Positions 52,899 through 62,867 of a stretch of DNA of 64,000 nt are shown one piece after another. The position numbers and the translations under genes were made by a program. Under the pieces are notes generated by a model, which worked only from the letters and a program-made list of their open reading frames with translations, was not told the origin of the DNA and did not search any database. Positions within the stretch are counted from its first letter, which is position 1, and the number at the start of each line of letters is the position of its first letter. This DNA is from Chloroflexota bacterium (GTDB lineage: Bacteria; Chloroflexota; Anaerolineae; Aggregatilineales; Phototrophicaceae). The stretch lies in assembly GCA_020161935.1 (NCBI GenBank), contig JAIUNI010000006.1:186001-250000 (forward strand), given 5' to 3'.

Positions 52899-54509
52899 AT
52901 GAAAATAATACACCGTCTATCGCTGCTGATCGTCGTCGCGCTGGTCGCGCTGGTCGCGCTGCCGCTGGTGATTCTGGCGCAGGATAACCCGCCGCCTGCG
53001 CCAACACTCGATATTCAACCCGCCCGGTCTCCCACGCCGGAATTGATTGAGTACCCGCTACCAACCGACGCGAATGCGGATACAAACAACGCGATGACCC
53101 CCGTTCCGACAAAGGATGATCTGCTTGTTGATCTAGTAACACCAACGCTCGATATTCCGCTTGCTCGAACCGCGACGCTCGAATTGATCGAGTATCCCGG
53201 TACACCGATGCCTGAACTCGATACCTGCGGCAATGATGATCCTGACACGATATTCGTTCCGCTTTGTCCGCCGACAGCCACTCCCACACCGCGTCCACGT
53301 CCCACTGCCACGCTGGATACCACCTCGATTGTGAATGGGATGTGGGTGCTTGACCCGAACGAGTCCGGCTATAACAAAGCTGGTGACTGCCAAGTTCCCG
53401 GCGGCGACAACGACGGCCCCAGCGGGCAAGGCCAACCGTTGGAAGAACTACCGCGCGTCCCAGCCTGTATGACCAGCGACCAGCAGTGGTTGTCTATCAA
53501 CAGCAACGGCCCATTTCCGCTGGTCATGCCCATGTTGTACTCGCAGCAGGAGATGTCCCGCGAGCTAATCACCACCGATGGCACAACCAGCGGCACCGTC
53601 AACGTGACCATTGATCGTGGCTACCGTGTCGTCAGCCCCAGCGAAGTGCAGTTCTTCTACTCGCGCAAGGAGCAGGGCGGCTGCTCGACCGAAAGCACCG
53701 TCGTTTACAAGCTGATGGAGCCGAACGAATTGGTCTGCACGGGCGTGGTTATGACACCGATTGTCACCGCCACTACCACACCGATCCCGACCGCCAAGCC
53801 GGGTGAAACCCAGATCCCCGTCCCGACGATTGCGCCGCCCATCAAAGAAGGCCGCTATATCATCGAGGTTCCGGGTGTGGATGCGAGTTGCAGCACCGAA
53901 CAGTTGCCACCGTCAAACACTATCGACATCAGCTACACGCCGAATCAGGATATGTTCATCAACTTTGGCGGCGGCTCATACACCTTATTCTGGGATGGTG
54001 TGGATTACTACGACTTCCAACAGGGCAATCGCTTCGGTCTGTCGCTGATTACCTACCCCGGTGGCGCATCCTTCTCGTGGAGCAATAACGGGTGTTTCAT
54101 TAGCAGCGAATTGATGCAGGAAGGCGCACCGACGGCCACACCCGTTCCGGTTGAACCGACCACCGCGCCGGAAACCAGCGCCGCGTCCATTGCCGGTTCA
54201 GCCTTCAGCGCCACTGTTGACGCACCGGACTATCTATGTGCTGCGGAAAATCAATCGCTCTTGCCCGACATGAGCAGCGCGGTGTTGACGGCCAACGCTG
54301 ACGACACTTACACCTTGAGCTTTGGTGGCAATGACTACATCCTGACCAACTTCGACGGCATCTATGGTTACACCCTCATGGGGGACGATGGCTCGATGCT
54401 GAACCTGAGCATGAACGGTTTCTATAATGGGCAGGGTATGGGTAATCTCGGTGTCGTCACCGCCGACGGCAAAACCTGCTTCGCTCAGGTCTACTACGAC
54501 CCCCAATAA
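52899..54509 (+). CDS. Secreted Thr/Pro-rich multidomain protein
   Basis: The 536-residue protein has a signal peptide (about 1-28) and a Thr/Pro-rich region that contains an internal duplication (PTLDIQPARSPTPELIEY and PTLDIPLARTATLELIEY). It then has beta-rich domains with paired Cys, separated by further Thr/Pro linkers near 285-315 and 405-425. Layout is typical of Chloroflexota surface proteins. Function unknown. Confidence 0.65.
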   Translation: MKIIHRLSLLIVVALVALVALPLVILAQDNPPPAPTLDIQPARSPTPELIEYPLPTDANADTNNAMTPVPTKDDLLVDLVTPTLDIPLARTATLELIEYPGTPMPELDTCGNDDPDTIFVPLCPPTATPTPRPRPTATLDTTSIVNGMWVLDPNESGYNKAGDCQVPGGDNDGPSGQGQPLEELPRVPACMTSDQQWLSINSNGPFPLVMPMLYSQQEMSRELITTDGTTSGTVNVTIDRGYRVVSPSEVQFFYSRKEQGGCSTESTVVYKLMEPNELVCTGVVMTPIVTATTTPIPTAKPGETQIPVPTIAPPIKEGRYIIEVPGVDASCSTEQLPPSNTIDISYTPNQDMFINFGGGSYTLFWDGVDYYDFQQGNRFGLSLITYPGGASFSWSNNGCFISSELMQEGAPTATPVPVEPTTAPETSAASIAGSAFSATVDAPDYLCAAENQSLLPDMSSAVLTANADDTYTLSFGGNDYILTNFDGIYGYTLMGDDGSMLNLSMNGFYNGQGMGNLGVVTADGKTCFAQVYYDPQ

Positions 54510-54539
54510 ACATTTCTCCCCCTACCACCGATTAGCTGA

Positions 54540-54577
54540 ACGAGGGAACGCGATACCGTGTTCCCTCGTTTGTTTTC
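54540..54577 (+). terminator. Terminator of the Thr/Pro-rich gene
   Basis: ACGAGGGAAC (54540-54549) and GTTCCCTCGT (54560-54569), perfect 10-bp arms, followed by TTGTTTTC. Confidence 0.75.
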
Positions 54578-54661
54578 ACATCCCCATCTAATGATTTGGA
54601 CTGCTATTCTGCGCTTGTCCGGCGCTATACTGACTATCATTGATAGACAAGGATACGCACA

Positions 54662-56644
54662 ATGATGTATGGTGGTCACGGTGGCGGTGGCTTCGGCGGT
54701 GGGCGCATTCGCCGCCTCAGCAGCGTCGAGGACGAAACCCCGCAAATTACGTGGAAGCTGCTCAAGCGCGTGTTGAGCTACGCACGCCCTTACCGCTGGA
54801 AGCTGGTCGGGATGCTGTTCATCATCCTCGCCACCACCGGCCTCGCGCTGTTGACCCCCTTGCTCATGCGTGACCTGATCGACAACGCCTTGCCTCATAA
54901 AGATGTGTCACGCCTCATTACCGTCACCCTCGGCTTACTGTTCATCCCATTTTTCTCGGCAGGCATCAATATCCTCCAGCGGTGGCTGAATTCGGCTGTG
55001 GGGGAGGGTGTCACTTACGACCTGCGCGTGGCCTTGTTCGCCCACTTACAAGAGATGTCACTCCGTTTCTTCACCAACACCAAATCCGGCGAGCTAATGA
55101 GCCGCCTCAACAATGATGTGACCGGCGCACAAAATGCCATCAGCAACACCATCGTCAGCATCATCACCCAGATCATTCAGGTCGTGGCCGTTTTCGCGGT
55201 CATGATTAGCCTCGAATGGCGGCTGACCCTCATCAGCATCGCCATCTTCCCGTTCTTCATTTTCGCCGCGCGGCGTTTTAGCAACCGTCTGCGGGACATT
55301 GTGCGCGAGGTGATGGATGCCAATGCGCGGATGAACGCCATGATGGGCGAAACGCTCAACATCAGCGGCATCCTGCTCGTCAAACTGTTCGGGCGCGGCA
55401 CAGCGGAAGTACAGCGTTTTGACGAACGTGCGGCCCATGTCCGCGATATGGGGCGCAAACGTGCGGTATGGGGTGTCATGTTCTTCGCCCTCATCGGTCT
55501 GTTCAGTGCCATCGGCACGGCGATTGTTTACGGCGTTGGCGGCTATCTGGTCATTCAGGATGTGTTCACCGTCGGCACGATTGTGGCGTTCGGCTCGTAC
55601 CTGCGGACGCTGTATGGTGCGTTGCAAGACCTCGCCAACGCGCCGGTCGATTTTGCCAGTTCGGTCGTCAGTTTCGAACGTGTCTTTGAAGTCATTGACC
55701 TGCCGTTGGAAGTTGAGGAGAAGCCGGATGCCATCACCCTAACCACCGTGCGCGGCGACCTGATTTTTGACGATGTGTCCTTCCGTTACGACCTACAGGA
55801 TGCCAATCTGCTGCGAGCCGTGCAGCGCTTCGGCCAAATCGACAGTGTGCAAACGGTTCTTTCCGGTGCGCCCAACCCCAAACCAAACGGCGAGGATGCC
55901 TTATCACCAAACGGTGAAACCACGCCTAAGCCCAACAGTCAGGCGCGTGAGGATGCGCTCGCCCACATCACGTTCGAGGTTAAGAGCGGGCAGTTGGTGG
56001 CGCTCGTCGGGCCAAGCGGCGCGGGTAAAACCACGCTGACCTACCTCATTCCGCGCCTGTACGACCCTCAAATCGGGCGTATCCTGCTCGACGGTCATGA
56101 CCTGCGCGATGTCACCCTCGTCTCGCTTATGGCGCAGATCGGCATGGTCACGCAGGAAACCCACCTGTTCCACGATACCATCCGCACCAACCTGTTATAT
56201 GCCAAGCTCGATGCGACGCAGACCGAACTCGAATCGGCAGCGAAAGCAGCCAATATCCATAACTTCATCGCGGGCTTACCCAATGGCTACGACACAATTG
56301 TCGGCGAACGCGGCTACCGGCTCTCTGGCGGTGAAAAGCAGCGTATCGCTCTGGCACGGGTCATCCTCAAAGACCCCCGTATCCTTGTATTAGACGAAGC
56401 CACCAGCCACCTCGACAGTGAATCCGAGTCGCTCATCCAAGAGGCGCTCAAGCGGGTGATGGCGGGGCGTACCAGCATCGTGATCGCCCACCGCCTCAGC
56501 ACCATTCTTGCGGCTGACCTCATCCTCGTCATGGATCGTGGACAAATCCTTGAGCGTGGCACACACCAATCGCTCTTAGGGCAGGGCGGCCTCTACGCCC
56601 ACCTCTACGAAACCCAGTTCAAGCGTGAGGGTGAACACGACTAA
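54662..56644 (+). CDS. ABC transporter, fused membrane and ATPase domains (exporter type)
   Basis: The 660-residue protein has a Gly-rich start, a six-helix membrane domain (about 45-340) and an ATPase domain with Walker A GPSGAGKTT at about 450-458, LSGGEKQR signature near 553 and Walker B ILVLDEATS. It is an exporter half-transporter (ABCB type). Between the first ATPase strand (VSFRYDL, about 370-376) and AHITFEVKSGQ (about 430) there is an extra ~50-residue, Pro/Asn-rich insert (PNPKPNGEDAL...), absent from typical members. Substrate unknown. Confidence 0.9.
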   Translation: MMYGGHGGGGFGGGRIRRLSSVEDETPQITWKLLKRVLSYARPYRWKLVGMLFIILATTGLALLTPLLMRDLIDNALPHKDVSRLITVTLGLLFIPFFSAGINILQRWLNSAVGEGVTYDLRVALFAHLQEMSLRFFTNTKSGELMSRLNNDVTGAQNAISNTIVSIITQIIQVVAVFAVMISLEWRLTLISIAIFPFFIFAARRFSNRLRDIVREVMDANARMNAMMGETLNISGILLVKLFGRGTAEVQRFDERAAHVRDMGRKRAVWGVMFFALIGLFSAIGTAIVYGVGGYLVIQDVFTVGTIVAFGSYLRTLYGALQDLANAPVDFASSVVSFERVFEVIDLPLEVEEKPDAITLTTVRGDLIFDDVSFRYDLQDANLLRAVQRFGQIDSVQTVLSGAPNPKPNGEDALSPNGETTPKPNSQAREDALAHITFEVKSGQLVALVGPSGAGKTTLTYLIPRLYDPQIGRILLDGHDLRDVTLVSLMAQIGMVTQETHLFHDTIRTNLLYAKLDATQTELESAAKAANIHNFIAGLPNGYDTIVGERGYRLSGGEKQRIALARVILKDPRILVLDEATSHLDSESESLIQEALKRVMAGRTSIVIAHRLSTILAADLILVMDRGQILERGTHQSLLGQGGLYAHLYETQFKREGEHD

Positions 56645-56653
56645 AAATAATCA

Positions 56654-57292
56654 TTACCGCTTCAAAAACGCCACTGTCCGTTCCCACGCCAGTTCAGCAG
56701 CGGCCTTGTCATAAGCATCGGCGCGGTCAGACTCGGCGAACCAATGACCGGTATTGGGGTAGGTGTAAAATGTCACCGTGCGCCCCGATGCCTTCAAGTC
56801 TTCTTCAAGTCCATTGACGTTTTCCAGCGGTTCATACGGATCGCTGCCCGCGAAGTGACCGAGATACTCTGCCTTCGCCTTGCTGAAATCGGCTGGCCCT
56901 GAGCCGTAGAAAATCACCACCGAATGAATGGTTTCCGGCGCGGCGGCTGACAAGTCAAGCGCATAGTACGCGCCCATCGAGAAGCCAATCACCGCAATCG
57001 TGGATTGCCCCGACTTTTCCTTGAGGAATTCGACCGCCTCGATAATCTCTTTTTTCGCTTGGTCAGCATTGCCATCCAGCGCCGTAACCAACTTTTCGGC
57101 CTCATCAATTTGATTTGTCACCCTTCCGTGATACAGGTCAGGCGCGAAGGCTGCAAACCCCTCCCCAGCCAGCCGATCCGTAAAGGCTTTAATCGTGTTG
57201 TTCAGCCCCCACCACGGATGAAGCACCAGTACAGCCTGACCCTTTCCAGCGGTGGGCAGCGCGAGGTAGCCGTCGGGTTGAGTTACGGGCAT
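56654..57292 (-). CDS. Dienelactone hydrolase-family protein
   Basis: The 212-residue protein has the DLH fold: VLVLHPWWGLNN, the nucleophile Ser105 in GFSMG (Ser instead of the Cys of classical DLH), acid in GSDPYEP and His in GHWFAESDR. It hydrolyses lactones or esters; substrate unknown. It is convergent with the ABC transporter gene. Confidence 0.85.
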   Translation of the reverse strand: MPVTQPDGYLALPTAGKGQAVLVLHPWWGLNNTIKAFTDRLAGEGFAAFAPDLYHGRVTNQIDEAEKLVTALDGNADQAKKEIIEAVEFLKEKSGQSTIAVIGFSMGAYYALDLSAAAPETIHSVVIFYGSGPADFSKAKAEYLGHFAGSDPYEPLENVNGLEEDLKASGRTVTFYTYPNTGHWFAESDRADAYDKAAAELAWERTVAFLKR

Positions 57293-57317
57293 GGAAGGTC
57301 TCCTTATAGTCGAGAGG

Positions 57318-57601
57318 CAACAGGTTACAGTCTAAGGCAAATACGAATGCGATTCACCACAGAGACAGATAGGGATTATTCACAATATGCACAAACTGCG
57401 AAATTTGTGCATATTTCCCGCCGAAATGACAGGCGGAATGCTCCCGTAATGCCGCTGAACGGTCATTTTATGGCGGCAGTGGTGAGGGAGGGTGGCGCTG
57501 AAATGACCGTTTTGCAGCGGATGTGAGGGAGATTGCCGCCGCCGTGCCATTTGGGTCTGCCGCTGCCAAGTTTGCTGCAAAATAGTCAACAGGTTACAGT
57601 C
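57318..57601. repeat. Direct repeats flanking an inverted repeat
   Basis: CAACAGGTTACAGTC occurs at 57318-57332 and 57587-57601. Between them, AACGGTCATTT (57458-57468) and AAATGACCGTT (57501-57511) are perfect 11-bp inverted arms, with further pairing outside them. Could be a small mobile or MITE-like element, or a decayed one. Confidence 0.5.
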
Positions 57602-57823
57602 GGCAGTCAAAGGCAAATCACCATTTTGGAGAGAGGCTTCGCAGAGTACGCCAAGAGCAAGCTGCATTAGGGAAACTCCCAAAGTGTTATCGTGTTTCGT
57701 TTAGCATAGAACATAAGTTCATAAAAAGCAAGCGATTTGGGTTAGAGTTTGCAAACTTTTGGCGGATTGGGGTTTTACCACTTGATGCCCCGCACTTTTG
57801 AGGCTTCTCCGCTATTCGAGCAA

Positions 57824-58039
57824 TTAAGGTGTCAACATAATACGTGGTCGAGTTGGAACGGGAGTAATTGTTCGACGCGCTGTAGCAGTTATCGCTATCA
57901 GGGTTACGTTTCGTCCCGGATTTTCACCTAACACCGAATTCCCGAAAATCTGAGAAAAAGCCTGTACCACACAGAACGACATCACCAGAATAAATATTGT
58001 GGTCATTATGATGAGCAAACATGATCGTTTTACATTCAT
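57824..58039 (-). CDS. Possible small secreted/membrane protein (71 aa)
   Basis: Residues about 5-28 form a strong hydrophobic signal or anchor segment, followed by an Ala/Thr/Arg/Pro tail. No Shine-Dalgarno is seen. The composition fits a real small exported protein, but coding is unproven. Confidence 0.35.
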   Translation of the reverse strand: MNVKRSCLLIIMTTIFILVMSFCVVQAFSQIFGNSVLGENPGRNVTLIAITATARRTITPVPTRPRIMLTP

Positions 58040-58089
58040 GAAAAGTTTTATCGCTACCGCTTACACTCTGTATTCTCCGCCCTTTGCAG

Positions 58090-59040
58090 TTACCTATTAT
58101 CCAGCTCGTACCATACTAGGCTCGCCGCGCCCACCGCGCTCGAAAGCACCTCGGACTTCACCACAGGTATATCCTCAAATACCGTTTGAGAGAGTTCTTC
58201 ATGGAGGCGATTTGTCAGCCGTTCGCCGAGTAAATCCCACGCCGCCAGTCCCAAGCCGCCGCCGACCACCACCCGCAGCGGGTCAAGCAGCCCGATAATC
58301 GGAACCGTTACCGCTAGCAGGCCGTTCACAATCTCATCCACCAGCAGCACGCCCAGCGCGTCGCCTTCCCGCGCCGCCGCGAGGATGTCCTCCGTCGAGA
58401 CGTTTTCCTTGTCCGCCAGCACGCTAAACGGGTAGTGGGGCAGGTGATCTTCCAACCCCGCCATCATGCCCGTACCGGAGGCGTACATCTCCGGGCAGCC
58501 CAGCGCCCCGCATCGGCACAACCGTCCGTTGGGGATCACCGGAATATGCCCGACCTCCATCGCCACGAACTTCCCGCCCAAGAGCAGCTTGCCCCCGCTA
58601 ATCGCCGCGCCGCCCAACCCCGTGCCGACCGTCAGAATCAGGAAATCAGAACACCCCTTCGCCGCGCCGAACAACATCTCGCCCATCGCCGAGGCATTCG
58701 CGTCGTTATGCAGCCATACCGGAATATCCCGCGAAAGACGCTGTCGTACCCCCTGAACCAGCTCAACATTGTGCCAATCTAAGTTAGTCGCGAGGTAAAC
58801 CACGCCCGTATGCGGGTTGATCTGCCCCGGCGACCCCATGCCGATGCCCACAATCGGCGCATCGGTCAGCGTCAGCATATGCTCGATTCCCTGCACAATC
58901 CGGTTGATAACGGCTTCCGTGCCTTCTTCCGGTAACGTCGGCAGGCGGTGGGCGGCGTGTACCGCGCCCTGCCGATCAACCAATCCATAAGCAATTTTTG
59001 TCCCGCCAATATCCACGCCGATGGCTAAAGAGTCACTCAA
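58090..59040 (-). CDS. ROK-family glucokinase
   Basis: The 316-residue protein has the ROK motifs: DIGGTK at about 10-15, GIGMGSPGQIN, GTGLGGA and the zinc-binding GHIPVIPNGRLCRCGALGC. It phosphorylates glucose or a related sugar with ATP. Its exact sugar is not fixed by the sequence. It could support use of the sugars released by the amylosucrase gene product, though the genes are far apart. Confidence 0.85.
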   Translation of the reverse strand: MSDSLAIGVDIGGTKIAYGLVDRQGAVHAAHRLPTLPEEGTEAVINRIVQGIEHMLTLTDAPIVGIGMGSPGQINPHTGVVYLATNLDWHNVELVQGVRQRLSRDIPVWLHNDANASAMGEMLFGAAKGCSDFLILTVGTGLGGAAISGGKLLLGGKFVAMEVGHIPVIPNGRLCRCGALGCPEMYASGTGMMAGLEDHLPHYPFSVLADKENVSTEDILAAAREGDALGVLLVDEIVNGLLAVTVPIIGLLDPLRVVVGGGLGLAAWDLLGERLTNRLHEELSQTVFEDIPVVKSEVLSSAVGAASLVWYELDNR

Positions 59041-59184
59041 GATTCGCCTACCTGTTTCAATGCTTGTTGCCAGTAAAAAATTGAGAAAATAAGCCGCAAA
59101 TACTGCTCTGATGCTTCTCTAACATTCCTCATACACCTGCGCTTTAAACTGAATGTATACTGCGATTACGGGGGTTTTACCAAT

Positions 59185-61791
59185 ATGGATTTAAAAAGAT
59201 ATACAAATAAGGCGCAAGAGGCGCTTGTGGGCGCACAGTCGCTTGCCAATGAATTCGGTCACAGCCAGATCGAACCGCTGCACATTCTGACGGCACTCAT
59301 GCAGCAAAGCGAAGGTGTTGTGCCGGAAGTCGTCGCCAAGATCGGTGGACGACCGGCTAACCTTCAGCAAGAATTGGAAGTCATGCTTCAGAACCGTCCG
59401 CGTGTATCTGGCAGCAATGTTGACCCGACACTCAGCCGTGACACGGTGCAAACCCTGAACAAGGCCGAATCCGAAGCCAAGAAGATGCACGACGATTATG
59501 TCAGCACCGAGCATATCCTGCTGGCTCTCGGCGAGGATAAATCCCTGCGCGGCTTGCTGGAACGGCACGGTGTAACCCATGATGCTGTGTTGAAGGCCCT
59601 TACCGCCATCCGTGGTGGGCAGCGCGTCACCAGCCAGAATCCCGAAACGACGTATAAGAGCCTCGAAAAGTACGGTCGTGACCTGACTGCTGCTGCTCGA
59701 CAGGGCAAGCTCGATCCGGTCATCGGGCGCGACGAGGAAATCCGGCGGGTGGTGCAGGTCATCAGCCGCCGCAGCAAGAATAATCCGGTGCTGATCGGTG
59801 AGGCCGGTGTCGGTAAGACCGCTATCGTGGAAGGTTTAGCCCAGCGTATCGTCAACGGCGACGTGCCGGAAGGCTTGCGCGATAAGCAGGTTGTAGCGCT
59901 CGATATGGGTTCGCTGGTCGCGGGTGCCAAGTTCCGTGGTGAATTTGAGGAACGCCTCAAGGCCGTGCTGAAGGAAGTCACCGACAGCGACGGCAAGATC
60001 ATCTTGTTCCTCGATGAATTACACACTATCGTCGGTGCGGGTGCTGCTGAAGGCGCGATGGACGCGGGCAACATGCTCAAGCCCATGCTGGCGCGTGGCG
60101 AACTCCGCTGCGTTGGTGCAACCACGCTGGACGAATACCGCAAGTACATCGAGAAGGATGCTGCGCTCGAACGCCGCTTCCAACCGGTGTTTGTGGATGA
60201 GCCGAGCGTCGAAGATACCATCAGCATCCTGCGTGGCTTGAAGGAACGCTACGAGGTGCATCACGGTGTCCGTATTCAGGACAGCGCCGTGATCGCCGCC
60301 GCGACCCTCAGCGACCGTTATATCGCCGACCGTCAACTGCCCGATAAAGCCATCGACCTGATCGACGAAGCGGCAGCCCGCTTGAAGATGGAAATCGACA
60401 GCAAGCCGCTGGCGCTGGAAACGGTCGAACGTCATATCATGCAGCTTGAAATCGAACGTGAGGCGCTCAAGAAGGAACGTGATAAGGCCAGCCAGCAGCG
60501 GTTGGAAACCATCGAAGAAGAAATCGCCAACCTCCGCGAGGAAACCAGCGGCCTGAGCGCGCGCTGGCAAACCGAGAAGGAAGCTATTCAGTCCATCCGT
60601 GACATCAAGACACAAATCGACGAGGCCAAGATTCAGCTTGAACAAGCCGAACGCCGCAGCGACCTCGAAGCCGCCGCCCGTTTGCGCTACGGCACACTCC
60701 GCGACCTCGACCAGCAGCTTGCCGGGCGCGAGGAAAATCTGCGCCAACTGCAAGCCAACGGTCTGATGCTCAAGGAAGAAGTCGATGCCGACGAAATCGC
60801 CGGTGTCATCTCCCGCTGGACAGGCATTCCGGTCAACCGCTTACTTGAAGGCGAAATCCAGAAGCTGCTGCACATGGAAGAACGCCTGCACCACCGTGTT
60901 ATCGGTCAGGACGATGCCGTCCGAGCCGTGTCTGCCGCCGTGCGCCGCAGCCGCGCCGGTCTGCAAGACCCCAACCGTCCGGTGGGTACGTTCCTGTTCC
61001 TCGGCCCCACAGGTGTCGGGAAGACCGAACTCGCCCGTGCGTTAGCCGATGACCTGTTTGATGACGAAAACGCGATGGTTCGTATCGACATGAGCGAATA
61101 CGGCGAACGGCACAGTGTCGCCCGTTTGCTCGGTGCGCCTCCCGGTTACGTTGGCTACGACGAAGGCGGTCAATTGACCGAAGCCGTCCGCCGCCGCCCG
61201 TATGCCGTGGTGCTGTTCGACGAAATCGAAAAGGCGCACCCCGAAGTGTTCAATGTGTTCTTGCAGGTGTTTGACGATGGTCGCCTGACGGATGGTCAAG
61301 GCCGCACGGTGGACTTCACCAACACGGTCATCATCATGACCAGCAACGTGGGCAGCCAGCACATCAAGCAGATGGGCGCGAACGCCGATAAGGCTGAACT
61401 CCGCGCCGCCGTGATGCACGAACTCGACAATTTCTTCCGTCCCGAGTTCCTCAACCGTCTGGATGAGATCATCATGTTCCAGAGCCTGACGCAAGAGGAC
61501 ATCATGCGGATTGTCGATATTCAGCTTGGCCGCTTGAAGGAACGCCTGCAAAGCCGCCGCTTGACGCTCGAACTGACGGCAGATGCCCGCCGCTGGTTGG
61601 CGGAACGCGGCTTCGACCCGGTGTTCGGTGCGCGCCCGCTGAAGCGTGCCATCCAGCGCGACCTGCAAGACCCGCTGGCAATCGCCATCCTCGAAGGCAA
61701 GGTCAACGAGGGCGATCATATCGTGGTGGATGCAGCGATGGACGGCGAAAGCCTCGCCTTCACCGCCACCCCGCAAACCGAATTGGTGTAA
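59185..61791 (+). CDS. clpB: ClpB disaggregase
   Basis: The 868-residue protein has the ClpB layout: an N-domain (about 1-145), first AAA+ domain with GEAGVGKT at 205-212, a middle coiled-coil domain (about 410-525) and a second AAA+ with GPTGVGKT near 609-616. It unfolds and rescues aggregated proteins with DnaK. The length matches ClpB rather than ClpC or ClpA. A hairpin (61801-61834) follows. Confidence 0.95.
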   Translation: MDLKRYTNKAQEALVGAQSLANEFGHSQIEPLHILTALMQQSEGVVPEVVAKIGGRPANLQQELEVMLQNRPRVSGSNVDPTLSRDTVQTLNKAESEAKKMHDDYVSTEHILLALGEDKSLRGLLERHGVTHDAVLKALTAIRGGQRVTSQNPETTYKSLEKYGRDLTAAARQGKLDPVIGRDEEIRRVVQVISRRSKNNPVLIGEAGVGKTAIVEGLAQRIVNGDVPEGLRDKQVVALDMGSLVAGAKFRGEFEERLKAVLKEVTDSDGKIILFLDELHTIVGAGAAEGAMDAGNMLKPMLARGELRCVGATTLDEYRKYIEKDAALERRFQPVFVDEPSVEDTISILRGLKERYEVHHGVRIQDSAVIAAATLSDRYIADRQLPDKAIDLIDEAAARLKMEIDSKPLALETVERHIMQLEIEREALKKERDKASQQRLETIEEEIANLREETSGLSARWQTEKEAIQSIRDIKTQIDEAKIQLEQAERRSDLEAAARLRYGTLRDLDQQLAGREENLRQLQANGLMLKEEVDADEIAGVISRWTGIPVNRLLEGEIQKLLHMEERLHHRVIGQDDAVRAVSAAVRRSRAGLQDPNRPVGTFLFLGPTGVGKTELARALADDLFDDENAMVRIDMSEYGERHSVARLLGAPPGYVGYDEGGQLTEAVRRRPYAVVLFDEIEKAHPEVFNVFLQVFDDGRLTDGQGRTVDFTNTVIIMTSNVGSQHIKQMGANADKAELRAAVMHELDNFFRPEFLNRLDEIIMFQSLTQEDIMRIVDIQLGRLKERLQSRRLTLELTADARRWLAERGFDPVFGARPLKRAIQRDLQDPLAIAILEGKVNEGDHIVVDAAMDGESLAFTATPQTELV

Positions 61792-61800
61792 CTTTGATCT

Positions 61801-61834
61801 GGGAATATCATCTTTTTTATAGGATGATATTTCC
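61801..61834 (+). terminator. Hairpin after clpB
   Basis: GGGAATATCATC (61801-61812) and GATGATATTTCC (61823-61834), 12-bp stem with one G-U, loop of 10. No T run follows, so it may be a weak terminator or mRNA stabiliser. Confidence 0.4.
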
Positions 61835-61873
61835 AATTAATCCATTTGTGCAATATGTGATAAACTGTTAGAT

Positions 61874-62548
61874 ATGAAACCACAATCTCGCCGTCTGCTT
61901 CATATAGGAATGAATTTCTTCGTCATTCCAGCGCCTCAAATAACAGCAAAAACATTTTTAGCGTTTCAACAGGCGATTATTTCTCAAGGTTTAGACTTTA
62001 ATAAAACAGACTTGCTACCAAATCAAATTGCTTTGTTACGCACTTCAACTTCTCCATTTCAAATTAGCATAGGCACTCCTGATAGACAAATAGGTCAAAT
62101 TCTGATTGTTGCTCCAGAACTTGTAACTCCTATTAGTATCTTTACCAAGGAAGCCGAAGCTGCACTAAGAGCTTTTGAAGAAGTATGGATCGGACAAAAT
62201 AGACAAATCATTCAAAGTGACGCGACTATTCGTGAACTCTATGAAACAACAAGCCAACATGCTTTTCAAGAATTGTGGGAAAATCGTTTAGGTCAGTCTT
62301 CGCAAGGACTAGGGACTTTTGGAAAACCAATTCGTGGTGGTGGTTTAAGATTTGTTATGGATCCAACCGAAGAGGATCCCGTTCAGGCTGAAATAAAAAT
62401 CGAGTCGTACTTGCAAGATACCAGTAAGATTTTCATTGAAACTCAATTCGTTTGGGTTAAGCAATCAGCAGATTTTCATGTAAATGAACATCTAGAAGCA
62501 ATGAATGAGTTTATTAATCAGAAGGTCCTTAAATTCATATCAGGCTAG
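61874..62548 (+). CDS. Hypothetical protein at the head of the MazF-type cassette
   Basis: The 224-residue protein is AT-rich compared with its surroundings. The N-terminal half is alpha/beta (FFVIPAPQITAKTFLAFQQ) and the end has paired strands and a helix (IFIETQFVWVKQSADF, HLEAMNEFIN). It resembles nothing I can name. It precedes the two toxin-antitoxin genes by 4 bases, so the three are probably an operon. It could be an extra regulator of the module. Confidence 0.6.
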   Translation: MKPQSRRLLHIGMNFFVIPAPQITAKTFLAFQQAIISQGLDFNKTDLLPNQIALLRTSTSPFQISIGTPDRQIGQILIVAPELVTPISIFTKEAEAALRAFEEVWIGQNRQIIQSDATIRELYETTSQHAFQELWENRLGQSSQGLGTFGKPIRGGGLRFVMDPTEEDPVQAEIKIESYLQDTSKIFIETQFVWVKQSADFHVNEHLEAMNEFINQKVLKFISG

Positions 62549-62552
62549 TACT

Positions 62553-62867
62553 ATGACTTTATCCAGTCGAAACGCAATTACGGATCGAGAGCAACCAGCA
62601 AATATATATTCTGATTATAGATCAGATTTAGTCCCTAACACATGGATTCAGCCTTCCGTCACTGAACAGATTTTAGATTTTTCGCACGCTGTATTGGTTG
62701 ATAATATATATGTGGTAGTAGATGACACGAATATCGATAGACTAGTGTCAGATTTTGAGCGGCAACTTGCTGAAATGGCTTCTGATCCTCAAATTCAGAA
62801 TGAAATTCGTCTCATAAATGATGAATTTGCTGAGGCTGAAGAAGATGGATTATCTGATTTGTTATGA
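62553..62867 (+). CDS. Putative antitoxin paired with MazF-type toxin
   Basis: Starting at ATG 62553 (104 residues), it overlaps the toxin gene by 4 bases (ATGA). The C-terminal half is strongly acidic (LINDEFAEAEEDGLSDLL), typical of the toxin-wrapping end of antitoxins. The DNA-binding half is not recognisable. Role inferred from position. Confidence 0.6.
   Translation: MTLSSRNAITDREQPANIYSDYRSDLVPNTWIQPSVTEQILDFSHAVLVDNIYVVVDDTNIDRLVSDFERQLAEMASDPQIQNEIRLINDEFAEAEEDGLSDLL

Larger units (their letters stand above)
57293..58089. other. Intergenic region with repeats and a possible small gene
   Basis: Contains a 15-bp direct repeat at 57318-57332 and 57587-57601, an inverted repeat at 57458-57511, and the candidate small gene at 57824-58039. 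Nothing else is supported. Confidence 0.5.

Noticed and set aside
57380..57682. 100-codon minus-strand frame within the repeat-flanked segment
   Set aside because: Cys/Gln/Arg-rich, spans the inverted repeat, and has no ribosome-binding site.
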